A stretch of DNA of 64,000 bases. Source: Comamonas thiooxydans. Its GTDB lineage: Bacteria; Pseudomonadota; Gammaproteobacteria; Burkholderiales; Burkholderiaceae_C. Where the stretch lies: NCBI RefSeq assembly GCF_000964545.1, contig NZ_BBVD01000003.1:1-64000 (forward strand), in the 5' to 3' direction. Under the pieces are notes generated by a model. It had not been told where the DNA came from, did no database searches, and saw nothing but the letters and a program-made list of their open reading frames with translations. Both the position numbers and the translations under genes were made by a program. Each line of letters opens with the position of its first letter. Within the stretch, counting starts at the first letter, position 1. Below are positions 33,259-41,520 of this stretch, one piece after another.

Positions 33259-34572
33259 ATGGCATTGAACGAAACCCACGACGCCGGCCTGCAAAGCTGG
33301 GTCGCCAGCGCCAACACGGGCAGCAGCGACTTCCCCATCCAGAACCTGCCGTTTGCAGTCTTTCGTCGCAAGAGCAGCAGCGAGGCTTTTCGCGGCGGCG
33401 TGGCGATTGGCGATCAGGTGCTGGACATGGCGGCCGTTCGCGATGCCAAGGCACTGGGCGGCGATGTGCAGGCCCAGGTCGACGCAGCGGCGCAAGCTCA
33501 GCTCAACAGCTTGATGGCCATGGGCCCGGCGTCTTGGTCGGCCCTGCGTCTGGCCCTGTCGCGCGCCCTGCGTGCCGGCGCTGCCCAGGAAGCCGCCCTC
33601 AAGGCCTGCCTCGTGCCCCAAGCCGATGTGGAATACAGCGTACCCGCACAGGTGGGCGACTACACGGACTTCTACACCTCCGTGCACCACGCCACCAACG
33701 TGGGCAAGCTGTTCCGCCCCACCAACCCGCTGATGGAAAACTACAAGTGGGTGCCCATCGGCTACCACGGTCGTGCCTCCAGCATCCGCATCTCGGGCGT
33801 GGACTTCAAGCGCCCCAACGGCCAGCTCAAGGCTCCCGATGCCGACCCCGTGCTCAAGCCCTGCAACCGCCTCGACTATGAGCTGGAGATGGGCATCTAT
33901 GCCGGCTCGGCCAATGCCTGGGGCGATGCCATCAGCATCGAGGACGCCGAAAACCATATCTTCGGCCTGTGCCTGCTCAACGACTGGTCGGCACGCGACG
34001 TTCAGGCCTGGGAATACCAGCCACTGGGCCCTTTCCTGTCCAAGAACTTCGCCACCAGCATCTCGCCCTGGATTGTGACGCTGGAAGCACTGGAGCCCTA
34101 TCGCACGGCCTTTGTCCGCCCGTCCGAGGACCCACAGCCTCTGCCCTACCTCAGCTCCGAAGCCAACTCGCAGCGCGGTGCGCTCGACGTTCAGCTCACG
34201 GTTGCCATCCAGACCGAGAAGATGCGCGCCGAAGGCAAGGCCGCCGAGCAGATCACCCGGACCAGCTACCGCCACGCCTACTGGACCATGGCCCAGCTGA
34301 TTGCCCACCACACCGTCAACGGCTGCGATCTGCAACCCGGCGACCTGCTGGGCACAGGCACGCTGTCCGGCCCCACCATGGCCGAAGCCGGCGCCCTGCT
34401 GGAAATCACCGAAGGCGGCAGAAAGCCCCTGAGCCTGAGCAACGGCGAAACCCGCACCTTCCTGCTCGACGGAGACGCCGTGGTCTTTGCCGGCTGGTGC
34501 GAAAAGCCCGGTGCCGCGCGCATTGGCTTTGGCGAATGCCGTGCCACCGTTCTGCCCGCGCACCAGGCCTGA
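33259..34572 (+). CDS. fahA: fumarylacetoacetase
   Basis: 437 aa, full length. The N-terminal SH3-like domain (FPIQNLPFAVFRRK) is followed by the catalytic barrel with YTDFYTSVHHATNVGKLFRP (His/Asp nucleophile-activating region), LDYELEMGIYAGSAN (metal-binding glutamates), LLNDWSARDVQAWEYQPLGPFLSKNFATSISPWIV and GDLLGTGTLSGP. It cleaves fumarylacetoacetate to fumarate and acetoacetate, the last step of homogentisate breakdown. homogentisate dioxygenase is not in the window. AAGGAGACG lies 8 bases before the ATG. A terminator follows. Confidence 0.97.
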   Translation: MALNETHDAGLQSWVASANTGSSDFPIQNLPFAVFRRKSSSEAFRGGVAIGDQVLDMAAVRDAKALGGDVQAQVDAAAQAQLNSLMAMGPASWSALRLALSRALRAGAAQEAALKACLVPQADVEYSVPAQVGDYTDFYTSVHHATNVGKLFRPTNPLMENYKWVPIGYHGRASSIRISGVDFKRPNGQLKAPDADPVLKPCNRLDYELEMGIYAGSANAWGDAISIEDAENHIFGLCLLNDWSARDVQAWEYQPLGPFLSKNFATSISPWIVTLEALEPYRTAFVRPSEDPQPLPYLSSEANSQRGALDVQLTVAIQTEKMRAEGKAAEQITRTSYRHAYWTMAQLIAHHTVNGCDLQPGDLLGTGTLSGPTMAEAGALLEITEGGRKPLSLSNGETRTFLLDGDAVVFAGWCEKPGAARIGFGECRATVLPAHQA

Positions 34573-34596
34573 GTCTGCCTCGGCCATCCCGTAAAG

Positions 34597-34619
34597 AACC
34601 GGCCTGGCGCCGGTTTTTT
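34597..34619 (+). terminator. rho-independent terminator after fumarylacetoacetase
   Basis: AACCGGC, CTGGC overlap loop, GCCGGTT followed by TTTT. It ends the gntR-bdhA-fahA unit. Confidence 0.85.
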
Positions 34620-34670
34620 GTTGGGAATCTGCCTTCGGCCTGCTCGTAACGCCATGACACAATTGCAGCC

Positions 34671-35936
34671 ATGCCTTCCGCTTCGGACACCCCCACCCCT
34701 GCGCTCGCCCCTGCTGGCCGAAACCAGCGCCAGGAGCCCGTGCTGAACCAACCTGCGCGCTCGGATGCCAGCCCCTTGCCTGCCTCCATTGCAGGAGCCT
34801 TTGCAGCCGCGGCCTATTCCATGCAGCACAGTCTGCAACACGAGGCCGAGCAGAGCACTGCACCCGAAGAGGAGGACAGCGGCCTGCTGCCCCAGCTCTA
34901 TGCCAGCCGCCTGAGCCCACGTTCACGCGACTTTTACCTGGCCCAGTTCAAGCGCTTCGATGCTCTGGACCGCAGCCTGCCCAGCTGGAATATGGCGGCA
35001 GCCTTCCTGACCCTGGCCTGGTGCAGCCTGCACGGTCTATGGCGCGAGGCGGGCAAATACCTCGCCACCGTCACGGCAACCGCGCTGATCTGGTGGTTTG
35101 GCCTGCGCCCGGCTCTGCCCGAGGCCATGGCTCTGGGCCTGGGCATTGCACTTTGGCTGGTGGCTGTGGCCGTGCCCGGCCTGCTGGGCAATGGCTGGTA
35201 CTGGCGCAAGATCAGGGCCCAGACGCTACAGGCGATCACTGACGCGCCCAATATGGCCGTCGCCCATGCCGCCTTGCAGGCGCAGGTCGGCTCTCCCCGC
35301 AACAGAACCGCAGCCATGCTGGTGCTGGCCCTGCCTGTGGCAGCGGCCGCAGGCGCGGGCCTGGCCTTGCTGCCCGCCGACGGCCCGGCACCGACCAAGA
35401 GCGCAGCGCCTGCAGCCACCGCCGTGGCCAATCGTCCAGCTGCCAGCCCGGACCTGGCAAAGCCCGCCCCCGAGGAGCCAGACAACCGCCCGGCAGAGCC
35501 AGCGCCTACGACCGCCACCGAGACAGACACACTCGCAGAGCAAGCTGCGCCTGACGCAGCTGCCTCAGTGCCAAGCAAAGCGGCGGTCAAGGCCGAGCTG
35601 AGCGAAAAGCCGACAGCCAGGCCGGCGACAGATACAAAGGAACAAGCTGCCCCCTCGACACCCCATGCCGGCTCGGACCTGGTTCCTGGCAAGTTCTATC
35701 TGAATCTGGGCGTCTATTCCGAGGCCGGCAATGCCGACAAGGTGCTGGCGCAGTTGCAAAAGTCCAGACTGCCCGCGCTGACGCAGAAGATGGCCAGCAA
35801 CAAGGGGGAAGTCACCCGAGTACGCAGCGGCCCCTTCGAGAGCCGAAAGCGCGCTGAAAAGGCTGCACGCAAGCTGCAGGCCGCGAATATCGATGCCGGC
35901 ATCTTTCAAAGTGCAGAAGGAGCCCACAAGCCATAG
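34671..35936 (+). CDS. membrane protein with DUF2628-like region and C-terminal SPOR domain
   Basis: 421 aa. The N-terminal 80 residues are low-complexity. FYLAQFKRFDALDRSLPSWNMAAAFLTLAWCSLHGLWREAGKYLATV...WWFGLRPALPEAMALGLGIALWLVAVAVPGLLGNGWYWRKIR matches the cytoplasmic-membrane DUF2628 pattern (three to four helices). A further helix (TAAMLVLALPVAAAAGAGLALL, about 212-233) precedes a Pro/Ala-rich linker of about 110 residues. The C-terminal 75 residues form a SPOR domain (KFYLNLGVYSEAGNADKVLAQLQ...RVRSGPFESRKRAEKAARKL). SPOR domains bind denuded glycan strands at septa. The predicted architecture places SPOR in the periplasm. A divisome role is inferred. Confidence 0.85.
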   Translation: MPSASDTPTPALAPAGRNQRQEPVLNQPARSDASPLPASIAGAFAAAAYSMQHSLQHEAEQSTAPEEEDSGLLPQLYASRLSPRSRDFYLAQFKRFDALDRSLPSWNMAAAFLTLAWCSLHGLWREAGKYLATVTATALIWWFGLRPALPEAMALGLGIALWLVAVAVPGLLGNGWYWRKIRAQTLQAITDAPNMAVAHAALQAQVGSPRNRTAAMLVLALPVAAAAGAGLALLPADGPAPTKSAAPAATAVANRPAASPDLAKPAPEEPDNRPAEPAPTTATETDTLAEQAAPDAAASVPSKAAVKAELSEKPTARPATDTKEQAAPSTPHAGSDLVPGKFYLNLGVYSEAGNADKVLAQLQKSRLPALTQKMASNKGEVTRVRSGPFESRKRAEKAARKLQAANIDAGIFQSAEGAHKP

Positions 35937-36092
35937 ACTCCGGCGCTGAAGATTCACAGTAAAAATGCCACCATTCCCTTGATGGAATTGCGCATGAAGC
36001 TATCAAATTTTCGCATTGCTTTGTTGCACCCGCTTGCACATCAAGGCTTGGTCTGGCATGCGCGAGCACCTGGGGGCGCTATGGTGTGGGGC

Positions 36093-36440
36093 ATGAAGCA
36101 TCGAACACCCACTCTGCATATTTCCACCCGCCCTTTGCTCGGCATGGCTGCTGCCAGCATGGCTTTGCTGATGGCAGGCTGCGCCAGCAACGGCATGGTC
36201 GCAGGCGGCAAGACCGCCCCGCCTGCGCGTCAGCTGCAGGTATGCCACGCGGAGCCGGTACAGATCTATATCGGCCACAACACCGTGGCATCGACGCTGG
36301 AAACCATCCGCCAGAAATCCGGCTCGTACTTGCTGCGCGTGCTGCGCGAGGGTCAGCCTGCCACCATGGAATACAACCAGGAGCGCCTGAACGTCATCAC
36401 CAATGACGCAGGCAAGATCACGGCGCTGCGCTGCGGCTGA
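36093..36440 (+). CDS. lipoprotein of the I78 peptidase-inhibitor family
   Basis: 115 aa. A lipoprotein leader with lipobox LLMAGC (MAAASMALLMAGCASNG) is followed by GHNTVASTLETIRQKSGSYLLRVLREGQPATMEYNQERLNVITNDAGKITALRCG, the I78 domain ending. The start at 36093 gives a normal leader; a longer frame from 35979 would bury it. It is probably outer-membrane or periplasmic and may inhibit serine proteases, though many family members have no tested activity. It converges with hemW, 14 bp apart. Confidence 0.85.
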   Translation: MKHRTPTLHISTRPLLGMAAASMALLMAGCASNGMVAGGKTAPPARQLQVCHAEPVQIYIGHNTVASTLETIRQKSGSYLLRVLREGQPATMEYNQERLNVITNDAGKITALRCG

Positions 36441-36454
36441 GCACCCGCCAGGAC

Positions 36455-37684
36455 TTACAGAAACATTTCCTGCAGGTCGCTCAGAAAGTCAAAGCCGCGT
36501 TCCGTGGGCACCACGCGGCCCAGATCCCGGCTGATCAGGCCCTTGGCCTGTGCCTGATCGAGCCCCTTGGCAATGGCCGACATGGGCAGGCCCGTGCGCT
36601 CCATGAACTCCTGCAAGGCAAAGCCGCCGCGCAGGCGCAGCGCGTTGAGCATGTATTCAAACGGCAGATCGGCACGCTTGACCTCGTTGTCCTGTGCCAG
36701 CGGCGTGCCGGCCAGTGCCATGTCCATATAGCGGGCCGGATCGCGGAAACGCACCTGGCGCACGATGCGGTGGGCAAAGCTCAGCTTGCTGTGCGCACCG
36801 GCGCCAATGCCAAGATAGTCGCCAAACTGCCAGTAGTTGCTGTTGTGAAAGCATTGATGGCCGTCCTTGGCATAGGCCGAGACCTCATAGCGCTGCATGC
36901 CCGCGGCCCTGGTGCTGGCCGTGATCAGGTCCAGCATCTCATAGGCCGTATCGTCCTCCGGCACCACGGGCGGATATTTGGCGAAATAAGTGTTGGGCTC
37001 GATGGTCAGGTGATAGATCGACAGATGCGGCGGTGCAAACGACAGTGCCGTGTCCACATCGCGCTGCAGATCGACCATGCTCTGGCCGGGCAGCGCATAC
37101 ATCAGGTCGATATTGAAGGTCTCGAAATTGTCAGCCGCCTCGCGTACCGCAGCCTGGGCCTGCGCCGCATCATGCACACGGCCCACAGCCTGCAGATAGC
37201 GGTCGTCAAAGCTCTGCACCCCGATTGACAGGCGGTTCACGCCGGCCGCCCGGAAAGCTTTGAAGCGGTCCTTCTCAAAGGTGCCGGGGTTGGCTTCCAT
37301 GGTGATCTCGCAATCGGGCTCCATGCGCAGACGCGCGCGCAGACCGGCAATCAGCTTGTCCATGGATTCGGGCGAGAACAGGCTGGGCGTTCCGCCGCCC
37401 ATGAAGACGCTGTGCACCGTGCGCCCCCAGATCAGCGGCAGCGCAGACTCCAGATCGGCCATCAAAGCATCGATGTAGCGGTCCTCGGGCAGCGCATCTC
37501 CCTTGGCCCAGGCATGGGAGTTGAAGTCGCAATACGGGCATTTCTTGAGACACCAGGGCAGGTGCACATACAGCGACAGCGGCGGCAAGCTGCCCAGCTG
37601 CAGCGTGCCAGGCCGCATGTAATGCTGAATATCGCGCTGCACCGCCGCTTCGGCGGTCTCTGTTTGATGCTGAATGGGAATCAT
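36455..37684 (-). CDS. hemW: HemW, radical SAM heme chaperone
   Basis: 409 aa. The [4Fe-4S] triad Cys45, Cys49, Cys52 lies in HLPWCLKKCPYCDFNSHAW. FMGGGTPSLFSPESMDKLI, EITMEANPGTFEKDRFKAFRAAGVNRLSIGVQSFDDRYLQAVGRVH and the C-terminal HemN_C winged helix follow. HemW lacks true coproporphyrinogen oxidase activity and is regarded as a heme carrier. It is the last gene of the kinase-phosphatase-rdgB-hemW run. Confidence 0.94.
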   Translation of the reverse strand: MIPIQHQTETAEAAVQRDIQHYMRPGTLQLGSLPPLSLYVHLPWCLKKCPYCDFNSHAWAKGDALPEDRYIDALMADLESALPLIWGRTVHSVFMGGGTPSLFSPESMDKLIAGLRARLRMEPDCEITMEANPGTFEKDRFKAFRAAGVNRLSIGVQSFDDRYLQAVGRVHDAAQAQAAVREAADNFETFNIDLMYALPGQSMVDLQRDVDTALSFAPPHLSIYHLTIEPNTYFAKYPPVVPEDDTAYEMLDLITASTRAAGMQRYEVSAYAKDGHQCFHNSNYWQFGDYLGIGAGAHSKLSFAHRIVRQVRFRDPARYMDMALAGTPLAQDNEVKRADLPFEYMLNALRLRGGFALQEFMERTGLPMSAIAKGLDQAQAKGLISRDLGRVVPTERGFDFLSDLQEMFL

Positions 37685-37740
37685 GGGAAATATGCTTTTC
37701 TAGCGCAAACAAAACCGACGCCGCTAAAACTAGCACACCC

Positions 37741-37863
37741 CAACCATGGGACAGCAAGCAAGGGCCTAGGCGGCCCCGCCGCCCCGCAGCGAGGCCGTCG
37801 TCCCCATCCCGCGAAGCGAGAGAGGGGGAAGGCGCGGGGCCGCCTAGGCAAAGCGCCTCAGGG
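37741..37863 (-). repeat. stop-anchored GC-rich repeat, copy H
   Basis: On the minus strand it begins about ten bases after the rdgB stop at 37874 with CCCCTGAGGCGCTTTGCC. The CTCTCTCGCTTCGCGGGA hairpin and GACGACGGCCTCGCTGCGGGGCGGCG follow, then GGCCCTTGCTTGCTGTCC. Between it and the stop lies GCTGGTTATAACCAGC, a small extra palindrome over the stop codon. Confidence 0.85.
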
Positions 37864-37873
37864 GAACCGCTGG

Positions 37874-38473
37874 TTATAACCAGCGCTCTTTCACCATCTC
37901 GATCATGGTGCGCGAAGAACGACCGCGATGGCTGTGCGCATGCTTGAGCTCGGGCTCCATCTCGGCAAAGGTCAGGCCCAGCTCGGGAATAAGCAGTACC
38001 GGGTCAAAGCCGAAGCCATTGCTGCCACGGCGCTCGGTCGTGAGCAGAGCCTGCACGCGTCCTACGGCAATCAGCGGCTCGGGGTCCTTTGGCGAGCGCA
38101 CGCCCACCAGGGTGCTGACCATGGCGGCACGGCGGTTGGTCACACCCTGCATCTGCTCGAGCAGCGCACGCACATTGTTGTCGTCGCTTTTCTCGTAGCC
38201 GAACTGGGTGCAATAGTAGGCCGTGTCCACGCCGGGCAGACCGCCGAAATGATCCACACACATGCCGGCATCATCGGCAATGGCGGGCAAGCCGGTCTTC
38301 TCGGCCGCAAAGCGCGCCTTGGACAGCGCATTCTCTACAAAGGTGCCATAGGGCTCGGGAGCTTCTCCCTCGAACAGATCGCCCTGACGAATCAGCTCCA
38401 CGCCCAGCGGGGCAAACATGGCTTGCAACTCGGCGAGCTTTCCGCGGTTGTTGGATGCCAGCACAATTTTCAT
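37874..38473 (-). CDS. rdgB: RdgB/HAM1 non-canonical purine NTP pyrophosphatase
   Basis: 199 aa. ASNNRGKLAELQAMFAPLG (nucleotide-binding SNN.GK), TFVENALSKARFAAEKTGLPAIADDAGMCVDHFGGLPGVDTAYYC and NGFGFDPVLLIPELGLTFAEMEPELKHAHSHRGR are the standard family segments. It hydrolyses ITP, dITP and XTP. The stop codon lies inside a small palindrome (GGTTATAACC). Confidence 0.96.
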   Translation of the reverse strand: MKIVLASNNRGKLAELQAMFAPLGVELIRQGDLFEGEAPEPYGTFVENALSKARFAAEKTGLPAIADDAGMCVDHFGGLPGVDTAYYCTQFGYEKSDDNNVRALLEQMQGVTNRRAAMVSTLVGVRSPKDPEPLIAVGRVQALLTTERRGSNGFGFDPVLLIPELGLTFAEMEPELKHAHSHRGRSSRTMIEMVKERWL

Positions 38474-38566
38474 AATAAAAATCCATGGAAGCGCTTATGG
38501 CGCTTACGCAATCAGCTATTGATTCAGTAGTTTCAAGCCAGCGCCTATTGCAGCGTGCAACCGTGT

Positions 38567-39472
38567 TCAGGTCTTGGCTTTCTGGCGCTGTGCCGAACGG
38601 CGTATGGCCTCGTTGATCTCAGCAATCGATCGCTCGATGGCCTCGTCGTCGAGCTCATCCTCGCAGTCTTCGATCGGCCCCACCTGTATCGTGGACTCGA
38701 AGCCCTGATCCTCGATCTCCTGCGTGGAGATGGAAGACGGCTCGAAATTATTCGGTGTTTCCCATACCAGTGCCAGCACGGTGACATTGTCACTGCCGTC
38801 CCCGGCTCGCTTGAGCGCCGTATCGACCAGCATGGGCACAAAGTGGGCCACGGCCTTGCCGTTCATGATCTGGAGAATTTCCGGCGTCGGCACCGCCCCC
38901 CAGAGGCCATCGGAGCACAGCATCAGCTGATCGCCCTCCTCAAGCCGCCTTGTCTCGCTCACATCGAAGATGGGCTTGGAAGGCGAGCCCAGGCAGGTGA
39001 ACAGCACATTGCGGTTGGCAGGCGCCAACGCACCGGAGACCTTGCGCATCTCGCTGTACGAATGATCACGCGTTCGCTCCACGAGCTGCCCGTCGCGCAC
39101 CCAGTACAGACGCGAGTCGCCGCAGTGTATCCAGGTCACCTTGCCGTCCTGCAGCACGGCCGCCACCAGCGTGGTGCGCGGCGTGTCCATCATGCCCTTG
39201 GTGCTGGCATAACGCAGGATCTGGCGATGGGCCTGCAGCAGCGCCTCTTCCAGAAACAGGGCAGGCTCTTCCAGCATGGGCTTGGCCTTTTGCTGAAAAA
39301 GCGTGGAAACCACCTGCAATGCTATCTGTGCGGCCACTTCGCCGTCCGGATGCCCGCCCATGCCGTCCGCCAGCACGAACAACGCCGCCTCTCGCGTGTA
39401 GCAGTAGCCCATGCGGTCTTCGTTGAGGGCACGGCCTCCGCGGCGGCTGAGCTGGAAGACGGAAAATTTCAT
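38567..39472 (-). CDS. PP2C-family protein serine/threonine phosphatase
   Basis: 301 aa. Metal-binding motifs NEDRMG (near 17), LADGMGGHPDGEVAAQIAL (35-53), LMLCSDGLWGAVP (near 175) and GSDNVTVLALVWE (near 216) are intact. About 80 acidic residues follow the catalytic domain. It overlaps the upstream kinase gene by 4 bp, so the two are coupled in translation and should act on the same targets. No type VI secretion genes are nearby, unlike PppA-PpkA pairs. Confidence 0.94.
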   Translation of the reverse strand: MKFSVFQLSRRGGRALNEDRMGYCYTREAALFVLADGMGGHPDGEVAAQIALQVVSTLFQQKAKPMLEEPALFLEEALLQAHRQILRYASTKGMMDTPRTTLVAAVLQDGKVTWIHCGDSRLYWVRDGQLVERTRDHSYSEMRKVSGALAPANRNVLFTCLGSPSKPIFDVSETRRLEEGDQLMLCSDGLWGAVPTPEILQIMNGKAVAHFVPMLVDTALKRAGDGSDNVTVLALVWETPNNFEPSSISTQEIEDQGFESTIQVGPIEDCEDELDDEAIERSIAEINEAIRRSAQRQKAKT

Positions 39473-40500
39473 GGTTTGCGATTGCTGTCGGTCACCGCTC
39501 CACGTTCGGAGCCGCCGAGTTTCTGAAGATTCTTCCTGGCGTCATGCACCATGTTGTCAAACTGCATGCGCATGCGTTCCTGCATGCTGAGCTTGGTATA
39601 GCGACGCTCGCCTTCGCGGCTCAGCTCCTTTTGCAAGGCAAACACCGACTGCGGGCGCGAGAGCGGATCCATGGCCATGCACCACTCCACCACCTCGATC
39701 AGATTGTCCGAATACACGCCGCGCAGCTTGTTCAAGGCAAGGGCCAGCCGGTCCTTGTCCTGACGCTGCGGAGCTTCATTGGGCGGTATGCCCTGCATGC
39801 AGGCATAGATGCAGGCGCCAATGGCGTAAATATCGGTCCAGGGACCCAGCTGGGAATCGCGCCGGTACATCTCAGGGGCAGCAAAGCCCGGCGTGTACAT
39901 GGGACGAATGAAGTTGCCCTCCTTGGACAGCACTTCACGCGCCGCGCCGAAATCGATCAGCACGGCCTTGTCGTCATTGGTGATGAAGATATTGGCGGGC
40001 TTGATGTCCAGATGCAGCATCTTGTGCTGATGCACGATGCGCAGGCCGCGCAGCACCTCGTCAAACAGAGAGCGGATGGTCGACTCCCTGAACACCTTGT
40101 CGGCCTTGAGCTCGCGCGCCGTGACGATGAACTCCTGCAGGGTCGCCCCTTCCAGGTAGTTCATCACCATGTAGACGGTTTCGTTTTCGCGAAAGAAATT
40201 CAGCACGCTCACCACGGAGGCGTGGGAAATCTGCGCCAGCGAGCGCCCTTCCTCGAAAAAGCTCTTGAGCCCGAGGCGATAGAGGGACAGTTTTTCTGGC
40301 GCCACCATGGGCTGCAGTTCGGCAGGCGCCCGAGTGGCAAGCGAAGCCGGCAGGTACTCCTTGATCGCTACCTGCTGGCCATCGGCGTCCAGAGCCAGGT
40401 AGACAATCCCGAACCCCCCCGAGGAAATCCTGCGCACCACCCGGTATCCACCTATTGTGCTGCCCGACGGTAGGGGCGCTGGCTTGGTTTTTGTAGACAT
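39469..40500 (-). CDS. Hanks-type serine/threonine protein kinase
   Basis: 343 aa, no membrane segment. Glycine loop ISSGGFGIVY (26-35), ATP lysine in VAIKEYLP (near 47), catalytic loop HLDIKPANIF (HLD where HRD is usual), and DFGAA magnesium loop. The activation segment with threonine is in RPMYTPGFAAPEMYRRD. The C-terminal tail of about 60 residues is basic. It is co-transcribed with the PP2C phosphatase, rdgB and hemW. Divergent from yicC. Confidence 0.94.
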   Translation of the reverse strand: MSTKTKPAPLPSGSTIGGYRVVRRISSGGFGIVYLALDADGQQVAIKEYLPASLATRAPAELQPMVAPEKLSLYRLGLKSFFEEGRSLAQISHASVVSVLNFFRENETVYMVMNYLEGATLQEFIVTARELKADKVFRESTIRSLFDEVLRGLRIVHQHKMLHLDIKPANIFITNDDKAVLIDFGAAREVLSKEGNFIRPMYTPGFAAPEMYRRDSQLGPWTDIYAIGACIYACMQGIPPNEAPQRQDKDRLALALNKLRGVYSDNLIEVVEWCMAMDPLSRPQSVFALQKELSREGERRYTKLSMQERMRMQFDNMVHDARKNLQKLGGSERGAVTDSNRKP

Positions 40501-40574
40501 TTTTTACCGGTAAACCTCAAGGATGATACGAAACCCGGATAATCGGGAAATTGCAAGCATCCATCAAAAGTCCA

Positions 40575-41483
40575 ATGCCAGTTTACAGCATGACCGGATA
40601 CGCCAGTGCCCAGCACAGCGCATCCGTTGAGGGTGGTCAAGAGTCCCAGTCCAACAGCCGTCTGGGCCTTGAGATCCGCGCGGTCAATAGCCGCTTTCTG
40701 GATTTGTCCTTCCGCCTTCCCGACGAACTGCGCGCCCTTGAACCGGCCCTGCGCACCTTGCTCACCGCGCGCCTCAAGCGCGGCAAGGTGGAAGTACGAG
40801 CCGCCATCGACGTCTCCAGCAACCAATCCCTGCCCATTCCCTCAGCCACCCAGCTGCAACGCCTGGTGACCCTGCAGGACTCGGTTCAGGCCTGGCTGCC
40901 CAAGGCACGCGACCTTTCCGTGGCCGATGTGCTGCGCCTGTGCAGCGGCACCGCCACCGCCGCCACGGACTGGAGCGAGATCGCTCCGTCCCTGGCCGAA
41001 CAGGCCATCACCGAGCTGCTCGCGGCTCGCGCCCGCGAGGGCGAGCGCCTGGCCGACATGCTGCTCGACCGCATCAAGCAACTGCGCGAACTGGCCAAGA
41101 CCGCCGCGCCGCTGGTGCCGCAGTTGGTGGAGCAGCAGCGCCAGAAATTCCTGGAGCGCTGGAAGGAGGCCATGGCCCTGGGCGAAGGCTCGGTTGCCCC
41201 CGAGGCCGCCCAGGACCGCGCCCTGGCCGAAGCCACGGCCTTTGCCATCCGCATCGACGTGGCCGAGGAAGTCACGCGCCTGGGCTCTCACCTCGACGAA
41301 ATCGAGCGTCTGCTCAAAAAGGGTGGCGACATCGGCAAGCGTCTGGACTTCCTGATCCAGGAATTGCACCGTGAAGCCAACACCCTCGGCTCCAAATCAG
41401 CCACGCTGGAGCTGACCCGCATCAGCGTCGACATGAAGGTGCTGATCGAGCAAATGCGCGAACAAGTGCAGAACATCGAGTAA
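40575..41483 (+). CDS. YicC-family endoribonuclease
   Basis: 302 aa. The N-terminus VYSMTGYASAQ and the core EIRAVNSRFLDLSFRLPDELRALEPALRTLLTARLKRGKVEV are diagnostic. The C-terminus has LGSHLDEIERLLKKGGDIGKRLDFLIQELHREANTLGSKSATLELTRISVDMKVLIEQMREQVQNIE. Related E. coli YicC is an RNase that acts on small RNAs. It is followed by gmk 37 bp later, a very common order. Confidence 0.95.
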   Translation: MPVYSMTGYASAQHSASVEGGQESQSNSRLGLEIRAVNSRFLDLSFRLPDELRALEPALRTLLTARLKRGKVEVRAAIDVSSNQSLPIPSATQLQRLVTLQDSVQAWLPKARDLSVADVLRLCSGTATAATDWSEIAPSLAEQAITELLAARAREGERLADMLLDRIKQLRELAKTAAPLVPQLVEQQRQKFLERWKEAMALGEGSVAPEAAQDRALAEATAFAIRIDVAEEVTRLGSHLDEIERLLKKGGDIGKRLDFLIQELHREANTLGSKSATLELTRISVDMKVLIEQMREQVQNIE

Positions 41484-41520
41484 GCAAGCCCTGGGCGTAC
41501 CTACCCCGTACGCTCGATTC

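Noticed and set aside
38466..38560. possible fifth copy of the AT-rich repeat near the rdgB start
   Set aside because: It shares AGCGCTTATGGCGCTT and CAGCTATTGATTCA but not the paired ends; too weak to list.
38567..40500. kinase-phosphatase pair as part of a type VI secretion system
   Set aside because: No tss, hcp or vgrG gene occurs in the window.
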